Assembly (NCBI GenBank): GCA_913009895.1
Contig: CAJVXY010000014.1
Span: forward strand, 1 to 63,939
Direction of reading: 5' to 3'
From: an uncultured Acidiferrobacteraceae bacterium
Lineage (GTDB): Bacteria; Pseudomonadota; Gammaproteobacteria; Acidiferrobacterales; SZUA-150
Length of the DNA stretch: 63,939 nucleotides
The translations under genes were made by a program, and so were the position numbers. The notes below the pieces were generated by a model, which was not told the DNA's origin, did no database searches, and worked only from the letters and a program-made list of their open reading frames with translations. Below, one piece after another: positions 39,058-47,577 of the stretch (position 1 is the first letter of the stretch; every line of letters starts with the position of its first letter).

Positions 39058-40509
39058 ATGCTCAGACGGACTAAAATCGTTGCTACATTAGGGCCTGCTA
39101 CAGATGATCCCAAGGTGCTTGATAAATTAATCGAGGCGGGGGTAGACGTTGTACGTCTTAATTTCTCCCACGATGAACCCGAAGTGCATATTCGTCGTGC
39201 CGAAGAAGCCCGTGATAGAGCCAAGGCCCATGGCCGTGAAGTAGGTGTCCTGGCTGACATGCAGGGACCAAAAATTCGCATTGGCAGATTTGAAGATAAA
39301 AAAAATAAAATATCTGGAAAAATTTTCCTCAAAGAGGGGGAAGATTTCGTTCTTGATATTGCCCACGACCAGAATAAAGGTAATCAGGAGCGTGTCGGCA
39401 TTACCTATGCTGATTTAGCGCAGGATGTGAACCGTGGCGATACACTTTTACTTGATGACGGAAAAATTGTTCTTTGGGTAAATGAAGTCGAGGCAAACGA
39501 AATTCGTTGCCGTGTCGTGATAGGTGGTGCACTTTCTAACAATAAAGGCATTAACCGCCAGGGCGGCGGTCTTTCTGCCAAGGCATTAACCGATAAAGAT
39601 CGTAGAGACATCAAATCAGCCGCCAAACTCAAGGCAGATTATATTGCGATTTCTTTCCCCCGTGATGCAGCTGACGTGAACGAGGCCAGGGAGCTGCTTC
39701 GGGCGGCTGGCGGCCATGGCGGAGTTGTAGCCAAGATTGAACGTACAGAAGCAGTTGATAATATTGTTGAAATAATTGAGGCCGCTGATGTCATTATGAT
39801 TGCGCGCGGCGATTTAGGTGTGGAAATGGGCGACGCTGCCTTGCCGCCTATCCAGAAGAAGCTGATTAAAATGGCTCGCACCATGAACAAGGTAGTCATC
39901 ACAGCAACTCAAATGATGGAATCGATGATTGAAAATGCTATTCCGACCCGGGCAGAAGTATCCGATGTCGCCAATGCCGTGATAGATGGTACCGATGCCA
40001 TTATGTTATCGGCTGAAACTGCGGCGGGTAAACATCCAGTGGCCGCTGTATCCGCAATGGATCGAGTTTGCAAAGTGGCAGAGCAAACTCGTGATGTATT
40101 ACATTCAGATCACCGAATGGATATCGAATTCAAACGTATTGATGAAGCCATTGCCATGGCGACCATGTACAGTGCCAATCACTTGCCTGTTCGTGCAATT
40201 GCTTCACTAACGGAGTCTGGTTCAACGGCACTCTGGATGTCACGAATCAGCTCCGGCGTACCCGTTTATGCCTTGACTCCCCATGAGGAGACACGTAGAA
40301 GGGTGACACTTTATCGAGGCGTCTACCCGGTTACCTTTATGCTGACCTCGGACGATTCTGCCAGAGTAATGAGTGAAGCAGTTGATGAGCTCAGGCGTAG
40401 AGGAGCAGTGCGTGATGGTGATGTGGTCGTCCTGACCATTGGTGAGCCCCTGGCAAAACCAGGCGGAACCAATACCATGAAAATTATCACTGTTGGGGAC
40501 GGGCGCTAA
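39058..40509 (+). CDS. pyk: Pyruvate kinase
   Basis: Makes pyruvate and ATP from phosphoenolpyruvate. Motifs: RRTKIVATLGPATDD, VVRLNFSHDE, AKIERTEAVDNI with catalytic Lys, MIARGDLGVEMG and ITATQMMESMIENAIPTRAE. 483 residues. In the cluster between pgk and fba; a terminator-like hairpin follows. Confidence 0.96.
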   Translation: MLRRTKIVATLGPATDDPKVLDKLIEAGVDVVRLNFSHDEPEVHIRRAEEARDRAKAHGREVGVLADMQGPKIRIGRFEDKKNKISGKIFLKEGEDFVLDIAHDQNKGNQERVGITYADLAQDVNRGDTLLLDDGKIVLWVNEVEANEIRCRVVIGGALSNNKGINRQGGGLSAKALTDKDRRDIKSAAKLKADYIAISFPRDAADVNEARELLRAAGGHGGVVAKIERTEAVDNIVEIIEAADVIMIARGDLGVEMGDAALPPIQKKLIKMARTMNKVVITATQMMESMIENAIPTRAEVSDVANAVIDGTDAIMLSAETAAGKHPVAAVSAMDRVCKVAEQTRDVLHSDHRMDIEFKRIDEAIAMATMYSANHLPVRAIASLTESGSTALWMSRISSGVPVYALTPHEETRRRVTLYRGVYPVTFMLTSDDSARVMSEAVDELRRRGAVRDGDVVVLTIGEPLAKPGGTNTMKIITVGDGR

Positions 40510-40544
40510 CATGACAACGAAAAATTTCACTTAGTTAATATCTG

Positions 40545-40566
40545 TGCTGTAAAGCAGCATTTTTTT
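40545..40566 (+). terminator. Intrinsic terminator after pyk
   Basis: TGCTG (40545-40549), loop TAAAG, CAGCA (40555-40559), then seven T. The stem is short but the T run is good. Confidence 0.65.
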
Positions 40567-40604
40567 AAATAGTTTTTTAATTAATCAATTAACAGGAGGT
40601 CGAA

Positions 40605-41669
40605 ATGGCCCTGGTTTCAATGCGACAACTTTTAGATCATGCAGCCGAGAATGCTTATGGCCTGCCAGCATTTAACGTGAATAACATGGAGCAAGTGCAC
40701 GCCATTATGCAAGCCGCCGATGCAACTGATAGCCCGGTTATCATGCAAGGTTCTGCCGGTGCACGCGCCTATGCGGGTGAGCCTTTCCTGCGTCACCTGA
40801 TTATGGCTGCCATAGAAATGTACCCACACATTCCAGTGGTGATGCATCAGGATCATGGGGCCGCCCCAGCTGTTTGTCAGCGTTCAATCCAGTCAGGTTT
40901 TTCATCAGTGATGATGGACGGCTCTCTTGAGGCCGATGCCAAAACACCTTCATCCTATGAATACAATGTTGATGTGACCAGTGAAGTGGTCAAATTTGCC
41001 CATGCCGCAGGTGTTTCTGTAGAAGGTGAGTTGGGTTGTCTGGGTTCACTGGAAACCGGTATGGCTGGCGAAGAAGATGGTTCCGGTGCTGAAGGCAAGC
41101 TGGACATGGACCAATTGTTAACTGACCCGGACGAAGCCGCTGACTTTGTCAAGAAAACCAAGGTTGATGCACTGGCGATCGCCATTGGTACCAGTCATGG
41201 CGCCTACAAGTTTACCAAGGAGCCGACTGGCGATATCCTGCGTATTGATCGTATCAAGGAAATCCATGCCCGCATCCCTGATACGCATCTGGTGATGCAT
41301 GGGTCCAGCTCGGTACCACAGGAATGGCTGAAAATAATTAACGACTATGGCGGCGACATGGGCCAGACTTATGGCGTACCGGTAGAAGAAATTGCCGAAG
41401 GCATCAAGAATGGTGTCCGCAAGGTTAATATTGATACCGATTTACGTATGGCTTCAACTGGCTCTATCCGACGCCATCTTGAAGAAAACAAATCCAACTT
41501 TGATCCACGTAAATTCCTCAAGGAAGCCACGAAGGGCATGATGGAAATTTGTAAAGCACGTTATGAAACATTTGGCAGTGCTGGCCAGGCCTCCAAAATC
41601 AAGCCGATATCTCTGGAAAAAATGTTCCAGAAATATGAAAGTGGTGATCTGGATCCGACTATTAAATAG
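40605..41669 (+). CDS. fba: Fructose-bisphosphate aldolase, class II
   Basis: Zinc-dependent aldolase of the class IIB / Calvin-cycle-associated type. [20 protein letters not shown] at the start, metal-binding [32 protein letters not shown], and late [10 protein letters not shown] and [13 protein letters not shown]. 354 residues. A strong SD AGGAGG precedes the ATG. Last gene of the sugar-phosphate run; it may also cleave sedoheptulose-bisphosphate in autotrophs. Confidence 0.96.
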   Translation: MALVSMRQLLDHAAENAYGLPAFNVNNMEQVHAIMQAADATDSPVIMQGSAGARAYAGEPFLRHLIMAAIEMYPHIPVVMHQDHGAAPAVCQRSIQSGFSSVMMDGSLEADAKTPSSYEYNVDVTSEVVKFAHAAGVSVEGELGCLGSLETGMAGEEDGSGAEGKLDMDQLLTDPDEAADFVKKTKVDALAIAIGTSHGAYKFTKEPTGDILRIDRIKEIHARIPDTHLVMHGSSSVPQEWLKIINDYGGDMGQTYGVPVEEIAEGIKNGVRKVNIDTDLRMASTGSIRRHLEENKSNFDPRKFLKEATKGMMEICKARYETFGSAGQASKIKPISLEKMFQKYESGDLDPTIK

Positions 41670-41690
41670 TAGATTTAATATTTATTAAAT

Positions 41691-41728
41691 GTGGGCGGCC
41701 CTGTTATTCTCGGGGTCGCCCATTTTTA
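41691..41728 (+). terminator. Intrinsic terminator after fba
   Basis: GTGGGCG (41691-41697) and the complementary CGCCCAT (41717-41723) with additional GCCC/GGGG pairing, then a short T run. Confidence 0.65.
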
Positions 41729-41774
41729 TGAGAAATAAATTTTAACGCTCAAAATTTAACTAATTATCATTACC

Positions 41775-43241
41775 ATGATATTCAACATACTTGAGGCTTA
41801 CAGAAGTACTACGCTTTTGCAAAAGCTCTTGCTGGTATTGCTAGTAGCCGCAGTAATTCGACACCTTCTGTCCGCGCCGTTGTATCTCCTGAATGATGAG
41901 GCCTATTACTGGGTATGGAGCCAGAACCTGGCGCTCTCATATTTTGACCACCCGCCCATGGTTGCCTGGTTAATTTCACTTTCTACATCTATTTTTGGAA
42001 ATCATCCTGCGGCAATACGCCTGCCTGCGGCGATAAGTGTCCTGGTGATGAGTATTGTCGGGTTGTTATTAACTCAAAAAGTTTTTAAAGATAACAGCAC
42101 AAGTGTCCACTACGTCGCCATATCTCTGGGCTCTATACTTTTTATTGGTACGGCGGGTGGCATGACACCCGATGCGCCGATGGCAATGTTTACAGCGCTA
42201 ACACTTTGGTACTTTTATAAAGCGGTCATGGAAAATTCCAGGCGTGCCTGGTACGGGGTCGGGTTATTCTTTGGATTAGCTTTATTGTCAAAATATATCG
42301 CCATTGTCTGGGGGTTAACATTATTACTCTTTATATTGGTAGTGCCTGAAGCAAGAAAACACCTGAAACGGTCAGGGCCCTGGATAGCAGTGATTATTTC
42401 GATTGTGGTTTTTTCTCCCGTATTAATCTGGAATTATCAGCATGACTGGGTTTCGTTCGCTTTCCAGCTAAATCACGGTCTACCGGGAAATAAAGAAAGT
42501 GCAGTGTTGAATTATTTTGCCAGCCAGGCAGGTCTAATCACACCGGCCATATTTATTATTTTATTATCAATCTGGATCAAACGTGGTAAGCATTGGTCAA
42601 ACCTGGAATTACCGGTAAAATTTCTGGTTGCAACAAGTTTTGTTCCTTTTTCATTTTTTATTTATGCCGCCACCAAGGCGCCGGTTTCAGCCAACTGGCC
42701 GGCCTTTGCCTATTTTACGGGTTTTATTTTGGTCGCCCACTGGTTTGCGCTGGTTAGAAAAAAATGGCAAAAAATTACTGTTTACTTTAGTTATGGATAT
42801 TTATTTCTATTCGCAATACTAATCATCGCCCATACGCATTTTAATATTTTGAATTTAGGAAGGGCAGATCGCACCAAAAGCTATTATGGATGGCCAGAGA
42901 TCATTCAGCAGGCGAAAGTTGTAGCAGCCGACTACCCAGAAGCAATAATTGTGGGTAACAATTATCAGTTTCACTCACAGGTTGCATATGGGCTGGGTGT
43001 TTATACGGTGCCAGCCCTGAACATTGGGGGCAGGCCGAATCAATATACTTTACTGGATAACCGGGGATTGGTTGGCCGGGATCTTATTATTATCGATAAA
43101 GCCTATGATTTAAATAAGTTCAAACCGTATTTCGATGATGTAAAATACATTGCAACGCTTACTGGCAGGAGAAATGGCAAGATTGTAAAAACTTATCGTG
43201 CCGTGTTAGCCACAAATTATCAGCCAGGCGGCAGTAAATAG
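41775..43241 (+). CDS. GT39-family (ArnT/PMT-like) glycosyltransferase
   Basis: Multi-spanning membrane protein of 488 residues. The first extracytoplasmic loop carries NDEAYYWVWSQNLALSYFDH, with the Asp-Glu pair typical of GT-C enzymes, followed by PPMVAW. About ten hydrophobic segments follow, then a soluble C-terminal part (about 370-488). Such proteins transfer a sugar from a polyprenyl-phosphate donor to lipid or protein; the acceptor is unknown. A convergent PAP2 phosphatase lies across a palindrome, possibly recycling the lipid carrier. Confidence 0.85.
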   Translation: MIFNILEAYRSTTLLQKLLLVLLVAAVIRHLLSAPLYLLNDEAYYWVWSQNLALSYFDHPPMVAWLISLSTSIFGNHPAAIRLPAAISVLVMSIVGLLLTQKVFKDNSTSVHYVAISLGSILFIGTAGGMTPDAPMAMFTALTLWYFYKAVMENSRRAWYGVGLFFGLALLSKYIAIVWGLTLLLFILVVPEARKHLKRSGPWIAVIISIVVFSPVLIWNYQHDWVSFAFQLNHGLPGNKESAVLNYFASQAGLITPAIFIILLSIWIKRGKHWSNLELPVKFLVATSFVPFSFFIYAATKAPVSANWPAFAYFTGFILVAHWFALVRKKWQKITVYFSYGYLFLFAILIIAHTHFNILNLGRADRTKSYYGWPEIIQQAKVVAADYPEAIIVGNNYQFHSQVAYGLGVYTVPALNIGGRPNQYTLLDNRGLVGRDLIIIDKAYDLNKFKPYFDDVKYIATLTGRRNGKIVKTYRAVLATNYQPGGSK

Positions 43242-43281
43242 TAAATCATATCAGGATTTAAATCCCTTGGGGTCCTATTCT

Positions 43282-43420
43282 CCGCTGCTTGTGGCGTAGT
43301 GATCTGTAGGTTGGTGCTGAGGTACGAAGCCCAACAACTGAGTTATGTAACTCCGCCAAATAATAATGTTGGGCTTTGTAACTCAGCACCAACCCCTCGT
43401 CAGCTTGCAGCGGGTTTTTT
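43282..43420. repeat. Compound palindrome/terminator between convergent genes
   Basis: Main arms of 28 bases (43309-43336 and 43367-43394) match at 26 positions. The loop holds a second hairpin GAGTTA-TG-TAACTC (43340-43353). Outer CCGCTGC (43282-43288) pairs with GCAGCGG (43407-43413), followed by GTTTTTT. Probably a mobile palindromic repeat doing duty as a terminator. Confidence 0.8.
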
Positions 43421-43442
43421 ATTTTCAGAGTTTAAATTAAAA

Positions 43443-44237
43443 TCAGGAATCAGATTCGGTTTCAGAAATTTGCCCAGTTTTTTGTGTGTTTCCTCGGCTG
43501 TACATAAACCAATACAGTATAATAGCGACGCTCATAACAATAAAAAATGAAAATATAACGTCGCTTAGAAAGTGATCACCTTGAACAATGCGACCAAATC
43601 CAACAAGTGAGCCTGCGATAATCGAAGAGCCTAATACCCACCACCTGCGCCTGTTATTTACGAGCAGAAAAATTGCCGAGAAAAAAAAGATGGCAGCAGC
43701 GTGACCGGATACAAATGAACAATTCTTTTCACATTGATCTGAAATAATAAATGCAGGGGAAAATTTATTCTGACCACCAAATTCCTGTATCTTGTCTGGC
43801 CTTGCCCTGTCCCACTGGTTTTTGAAAACATTATTGACAATAAGGCCGGGCCCCAGAACCATTACGAGCAATAAAAAAATACTGGCTTTCTTATCCAGCC
43901 CAAGGTATTTCCGTTTATTTTTGGCTGCTAATATTGCAATAGCGATTAGGGATAGGGTGGTGGTGGCAACAAGGTAGTTATTTTTTCGATAAGAAAATTG
44001 AACTAACGGATTTTCTCTTAAAAAGAAACCATCTTGCTCATTATAGAACATTGCGCTAAAAGCCAAATCAATACCCGGGAATAAAATAAAGACCACGGCC
44101 AGGATTAAAAAAAAGGCCGCGAATAATATTATCAGCAAGTGATTTTTGTTATGTCCTGTTTTCATTAATGTGTGCGGAATGTCAAGGGGCAATGGTATTT
44201 TATAGTTATTTGCTCTTTTGTCAGTGTTGTAAATCAT
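43443..44237 (-). CDS. PAP2-superfamily phosphatase
   Basis: 264-residue membrane phosphatase. The three phosphatase motifs are present: KNQWDRARP (KxxxxxxRP), SFVSGHAAAIFFF (SGH) and GRIVQGDHFLSDV (SRx5HxxxD with the first Ser replaced by Gly). About six TM helices. Likely substrates are lipid phosphates such as undecaprenyl pyrophosphate or phosphatidate. The start may be 44237 or the internal ATG at 44165 (MKTGHNK), which puts the first TM nearer the N-terminus. Confidence 0.85.
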   Translation of the reverse strand: MIYNTDKRANNYKIPLPLDIPHTLMKTGHNKNHLLIILFAAFFLILAVVFILFPGIDLAFSAMFYNEQDGFFLRENPLVQFSYRKNNYLVATTTLSLIAIAILAAKNKRKYLGLDKKASIFLLLVMVLGPGLIVNNVFKNQWDRARPDKIQEFGGQNKFSPAFIISDQCEKNCSFVSGHAAAIFFFSAIFLLVNNRRRWWVLGSSIIAGSLVGFGRIVQGDHFLSDVIFSFFIVMSVAIILYWFMYSRGNTQKTGQISETESDS

Positions 44238-44538
44238 ACATTAAATCGGAATTTAAGGTATTCATACTTGCAAATCTCACGGAGCTGTCTAAAATTACGC
44301 CTGATTCTGGCTTGCACCCGTTACGTGACTATGTTCATTAATAATCAGGCAGATTCAAATTAAGTCCAGTCTGTACCACATATCATGTAAATTACTGACT
44401 GCGGGCATGGAAACGATGTTTATAATGGCCCTAGCCCGGATTTTGGAATAAAAGTGGTCATTGCTGTGAGTATTGAATACCAAAAACTCCCTGCTCTTTT
44501 TGCTGGTGGGGATTTTTTTTAAGAGGTTTATTTAAAGC
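44238..44538. other. Divergent promoter region before the cytochrome cluster
   Basis: 301 bases between divergent PAP2 and the first cytochrome. TATAAT (44421-44426), with TG three to four bases earlier, is a -10 candidate for the cytochrome operon; no clear -35. No ORF or RNA gene seen. Confidence 0.4.
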
Positions 44539-44964
44539 ATGAAAATTATTTTAATCAGATTTTCAATTATTTTAGGCTTGCTTGCGGCTACCCAGGTTTT
44601 CGCAGAAGATATTAAGCGAGATTTTTCGACTGTGATGCAAGGGGCAAAAATATTTAAAGAGAATTGTTCTGTATGTCACGGACATCATGGCCAGGGCAAT
44701 CCAGGGTGGCGTACAAGAGGTTCCGATGGGAAACTATTACCACCACCATTAAATGGATCAGGACATGCCTGGCATCATACCCTGCCAATATTAAGGCAGC
44801 GTGTTCTTTATGGTGGTATCCCTACCGGCGGCAGTATGCCTCCCTTTAGAGATAAATTAAAACTTCCAGAGATAGATGCAATTATAGCCTGGCTGCAGTC
44901 CCGCTGGCCTGATGATATTTTTAAGAAGTGGGAAAACGCAAACAGACTTGAAAAGCGTAGATAA
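44539..44964 (+). CDS. Exported monoheme cytochrome c (tandem paralogue 1, WHH motif)
   Basis: 141 residues. A Sec signal peptide ends near TQVFA/ED (residue ~22). Haem site CSVCH (about 49-53), distal Met in GGSMPPF. Between them lies PPPLNGSGHAWHHT, a His/Trp-rich motif shared with the next two genes and unusual for class I cytochromes c. Periplasmic electron carrier; partner unknown. The extra histidines could bind copper or another metal (inference). The next cytochrome starts 36 bases later. Confidence 0.88.
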   Translation: MKIILIRFSIILGLLAATQVFAEDIKRDFSTVMQGAKIFKENCSVCHGHHGQGNPGWRTRGSDGKLLPPPLNGSGHAWHHTLPILRQRVLYGGIPTGGSMPPFRDKLKLPEIDAIIAWLQSRWPDDIFKKWENANRLEKRR

Positions 44965-45000
44965 CAGATATATTTTACTATCAGGATGTAGTGTACGAGG

Positions 45001-45438
45001 ATGGTCGCTAAAAAATTAATCCAATTATTATTAAGTATAAGTATTTTACTTTCAGGTATTTTATTTAATGATCAAATTGCTTTTGCTAGCAATAATATTC
45101 AGGACTCGAAATTTATTATGCATGGTGCGGTAAAATATGCTAAAAATTGCGCCGTCTGTCATGGAAAAATAGCACAGGGCACACCAAATTGGCACGAGCC
45201 TGATGCAAACGGGAATTATCCCCCTCCCCCCCTCGATGGTAGTGGCCACACCTGGCATCATAGTAAAAAAGTATTAACAATGGTGATTAAAAAAGGCGGT
45301 AAACCAATGGGCGGGGTAATGCCGGCGTTTGAAAATAAATTATCCGATAAAGACATCAGCTCAATTATTGCCTGGTTCCAGAGTCACTGGCCAGAAAAAA
45401 TTCTTAAAACATGGCAAGGTAATTATCCCAAAAAATGA
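45001..45438 (+). CDS. Exported monoheme cytochrome c (tandem paralogue 2, WHH motif)
   Basis: 145 residues. Signal peptide to about residue 30 (QIAFA/SN). Haem site CAVCH, distal Met in GGVMPAF, and the shared PPPLDGSGHTWHHS. Closest to paralogue 1 in layout (both end in ...IIAW(L/F)QS(R/H)WP). Its stop overlaps the next start by four bases (ATGA), so the cytochromes are co-translated. Confidence 0.88.
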   Translation: MVAKKLIQLLLSISILLSGILFNDQIAFASNNIQDSKFIMHGAVKYAKNCAVCHGKIAQGTPNWHEPDANGNYPPPPLDGSGHTWHHSKKVLTMVIKKGGKPMGGVMPAFENKLSDKDISSIIAWFQSHWPEKILKTWQGNYPKK

Positions 45439-45869
45439 CTATTAAATTGATTAAAAATAGAGTTTCAATATTCGTAATATTTTTCACACTAATACCTGTA
45501 ATAGGTATGGCCGAAACCGGCAAAGCACCTGATGCCAAGGCCGCCAAAAGAGGCGCTGTAACTTTTGAGAAATATTGCGTCGCGTGTCATGGTAAAAAAG
45601 GAATCGGCGGGATAGCACCGCCACCCTTTTTGCGTGGCCCAGGTTATATTACACCACCGACGCTAAATGGTTCCGGGCATACCTGGCACCATACTGATAA
45701 AGATTTATTAAAAACAATACTGGAGGGGTCGCCCAGACCCAATACCATGCCAAGCTGGAAGGGAACGTTGACAGTTAATCAGGCAAAGGACGTGCGTGAC
45801 TATGTTAAAAGCCTCTGGCCAGAACGCTCACTAAAGTGCCAGGGACCAGACCATATGGTTTGTAAATAG
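45435..45869 (+). CDS. Exported monoheme cytochrome c (tandem paralogue 3, WHH motif)
   Basis: 144 residues. Signal peptide to about residue 26 (VIGMA/ET). Haem site CVACH, distal Met in PNTMPSW, and PPTLNGSGHTWHHT. More diverged than the first two, with an extra Cys near the end (SLKCQGPDHMVCK has two), which may form a disulfide. Last gene of the plus-strand cytochrome run; a perfect palindrome lies 81 bases on. Confidence 0.88.
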   Translation: MTIKLIKNRVSIFVIFFTLIPVIGMAETGKAPDAKAAKRGAVTFEKYCVACHGKKGIGGIAPPPFLRGPGYITPPTLNGSGHTWHHTDKDLLKTILEGSPRPNTMPSWKGTLTVNQAKDVRDYVKSLWPERSLKCQGPDHMVCK

Positions 45870-45950
45870 AAAATAATTTCTTTCAGTTAAATTGTTTAAA
45901 TAAATTATTTGGTGATTAATGAATCAGGGGCTAGTTTGTAAGTTACGAGC

Positions 45951-46010
45951 CCGGGTCAGCACCTGCGATAAACTATATAATAACTAGATTTGTCACAGGT
46001 GCTGACCCGG
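45951..46010. repeat. 15-bp perfect inverted repeat between convergent cytochrome operons
   Basis: CCGGGTCAGCACCTG (45951-45965) and CAGGTGCTGACCCGG (45996-46010), extended by TTACGA/TCGTAA outside with one bulge. The 30-base loop is AT-rich. Placed to end transcription from both sides; alternatively a mobile palindrome. Confidence 0.75.
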
Positions 46011-46035
46011 TCGTAAATTATTCGTCACTTACTAT

Positions 46036-46323
46036 TTAATTACTCATCTGCATAAAGGTCACAATGTCCCTGGTTTCCTGCCCGGTCAAACCAGCCCTGA
46101 GACGCATGTGGTATACTGCAGTAATCCACTGATCATCACGTAATTCCCTGGGATCGCGCGTATTATGACATCGTGTGCAATTCTCAGCCCAGGCCTTAGC
46201 GCCATTGGCAAAGTTACCTTTGACAGGCCAGGTATCCTCCGCATTAGCTAAAGGCATTAAGAACATTAATGTAACCACTGTTACTAATATTTTGATAAAG
46301 TTTTTTGATTTTGAATTTTTCAT
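46036..46323 (-). CDS. Small exported monoheme cytochrome c
   Basis: 95 residues from the ATG at 46323, which has an AGAGG ribosome site nine bases upstream; a longer GTG-started reading from 46332 is less likely. Signal peptide to about residue 28 (PLANA/ED), haem site CTRCHN, and a likely distal Met in YHMRLRAGLTGQE, the pattern of short cytochromes found as subunits of membrane or porin-associated electron chains. Sixteen bases after the porin gene, clearly in the same operon. Confidence 0.88.
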   Translation of the reverse strand: MKNSKSKNFIKILVTVVTLMFLMPLANAEDTWPVKGNFANGAKAWAENCTRCHNTRDPRELRDDQWITAVYHMRLRAGLTGQETRDIVTFMQMSN

Positions 46324-46338
46324 TTTCAACACCTCTGT

Positions 46339-47541
46339 TTAGAAACCGTAAGCCAATTGGACCAGCATTCGGTTATCAACTCTTTGTTTGGGATTTAACT
46401 CGTTGGGGATTTCATTGTTCTCGTAACCCACCTTGCCTATGACATTATTGGCGAACAGATAGTTAACACTAATCGCCGTTTGGGTACGGTTTGTGGTTCT
46501 TTCGGGTGTGTTATAGGCGCCGTATCGTAGTGCAATCTCGGTATTAATAGGAGAAATCACGTAAGCGACTTGTGAATACCAGGCGCTCCATTCAGCTTTT
46601 TCGGGGGCCACGCTTGCTGCCTGTTTACCGACCGTTTGTTTAATGTATTCTCCGCGTAAATCAATGCCAAAAAACTTTGTTCCAAAATCCACACCCGCAG
46701 CTTGATAATCCCGCGATCTTTCGTAAGTGACTGGATCTACACTTGGATCCCATACTGCAGCCCTGCCTGCTGCGCCAGAAGCGCCCAGGTCCAGTCTGAG
46801 GGCAGGAATATATACGCCAAGACGTCCACCGTAAACTTTTTTGCCGTCGCCATCCACATTCAGGCCTGGTGTTTCAATTGCTTCTATTTCACCCCCGTTT
46901 TCCTCCAGCGCCGGTCCATTTCCACCATAGACCGCATAGTTGATTTTTACCGGTCCGGCAGGTACACCACCCCGAAATTGTATGCCCACCTCTGAAACTG
47001 GGGCAGCCTGGTCGTGGCCGAAGCCAACTGGCGCAGTGGGTTGTTTGTTAATCCAGGAGGGATGGAGGTTTTGACGAAACTGGCCAATCGGACTGAGGAA
47101 CTTGCCCATTACCAGGGTGACATAATCATTCAGAAAAATATCAACTGTAAGATATTCAATTGCGACCTCGGTTTCCCCGGTCTCGTTAATCTCAAATTCC
47201 AGCTCTGATTCCAGCATGACCAGATCCTTGTACTGGTAATGAAAAATAGGTGAAAAAGATCCTACTCCAAAAGAACCGTCATTCGATTCACCATTGACAT
47301 AACCGACATCGGCATAACCCGCCAAATGAATCAAGCTATCTGAACTCTCATGTTTGTGCACCGGTTTTGCAGAACTCTCCTTGGCTTCATCAATTTTTCG
47401 ATTTAGCTCATCAATTTGTTGCTGTAGTGATTTATTACTCTGTGCAACTGTTTCAGCTGCACTCGCACTAATAGCGGGCAAAAATAACACCGCCAGGCTT
47501 AATGTATATAAAAGATAACGAAACATTTTATTAAATTTCAT
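46339..47541 (-). CDS. Outer-membrane porin-like beta-barrel with N-terminal coiled coil
   Basis: 400 residues. Signal peptide to about residue 28 (ISASA/AE), then a short coiled coil (SLQQQIDELNRKIDEAKES, about 38-56), then alternating beta-strand sequence ending in ...RMLVQLAYGF with the C-terminal Phe used for outer-membrane assembly. Resembles the trimeric-porin or OprO/P-like layout. Flanked in one operon by a YVTN propeller and a small cytochrome c, which suggests a periplasmic or outer-membrane redox function rather than simple diffusion (inference). Confidence 0.8.
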   Translation of the reverse strand: MKFNKMFRYLLYTLSLAVLFLPAISASAAETVAQSNKSLQQQIDELNRKIDEAKESSAKPVHKHESSDSLIHLAGYADVGYVNGESNDGSFGVGSFSPIFHYQYKDLVMLESELEFEINETGETEVAIEYLTVDIFLNDYVTLVMGKFLSPIGQFRQNLHPSWINKQPTAPVGFGHDQAAPVSEVGIQFRGGVPAGPVKINYAVYGGNGPALEENGGEIEAIETPGLNVDGDGKKVYGGRLGVYIPALRLDLGASGAAGRAAVWDPSVDPVTYERSRDYQAAGVDFGTKFFGIDLRGEYIKQTVGKQAASVAPEKAEWSAWYSQVAYVISPINTEIALRYGAYNTPERTTNRTQTAISVNYLFANNVIGKVGYENNEIPNELNPKQRVDNRMLVQLAYGF

Positions 47542-47577
47542 GATTACTCTCTCAATTGAAGTCTTATGGTTAAAAAA

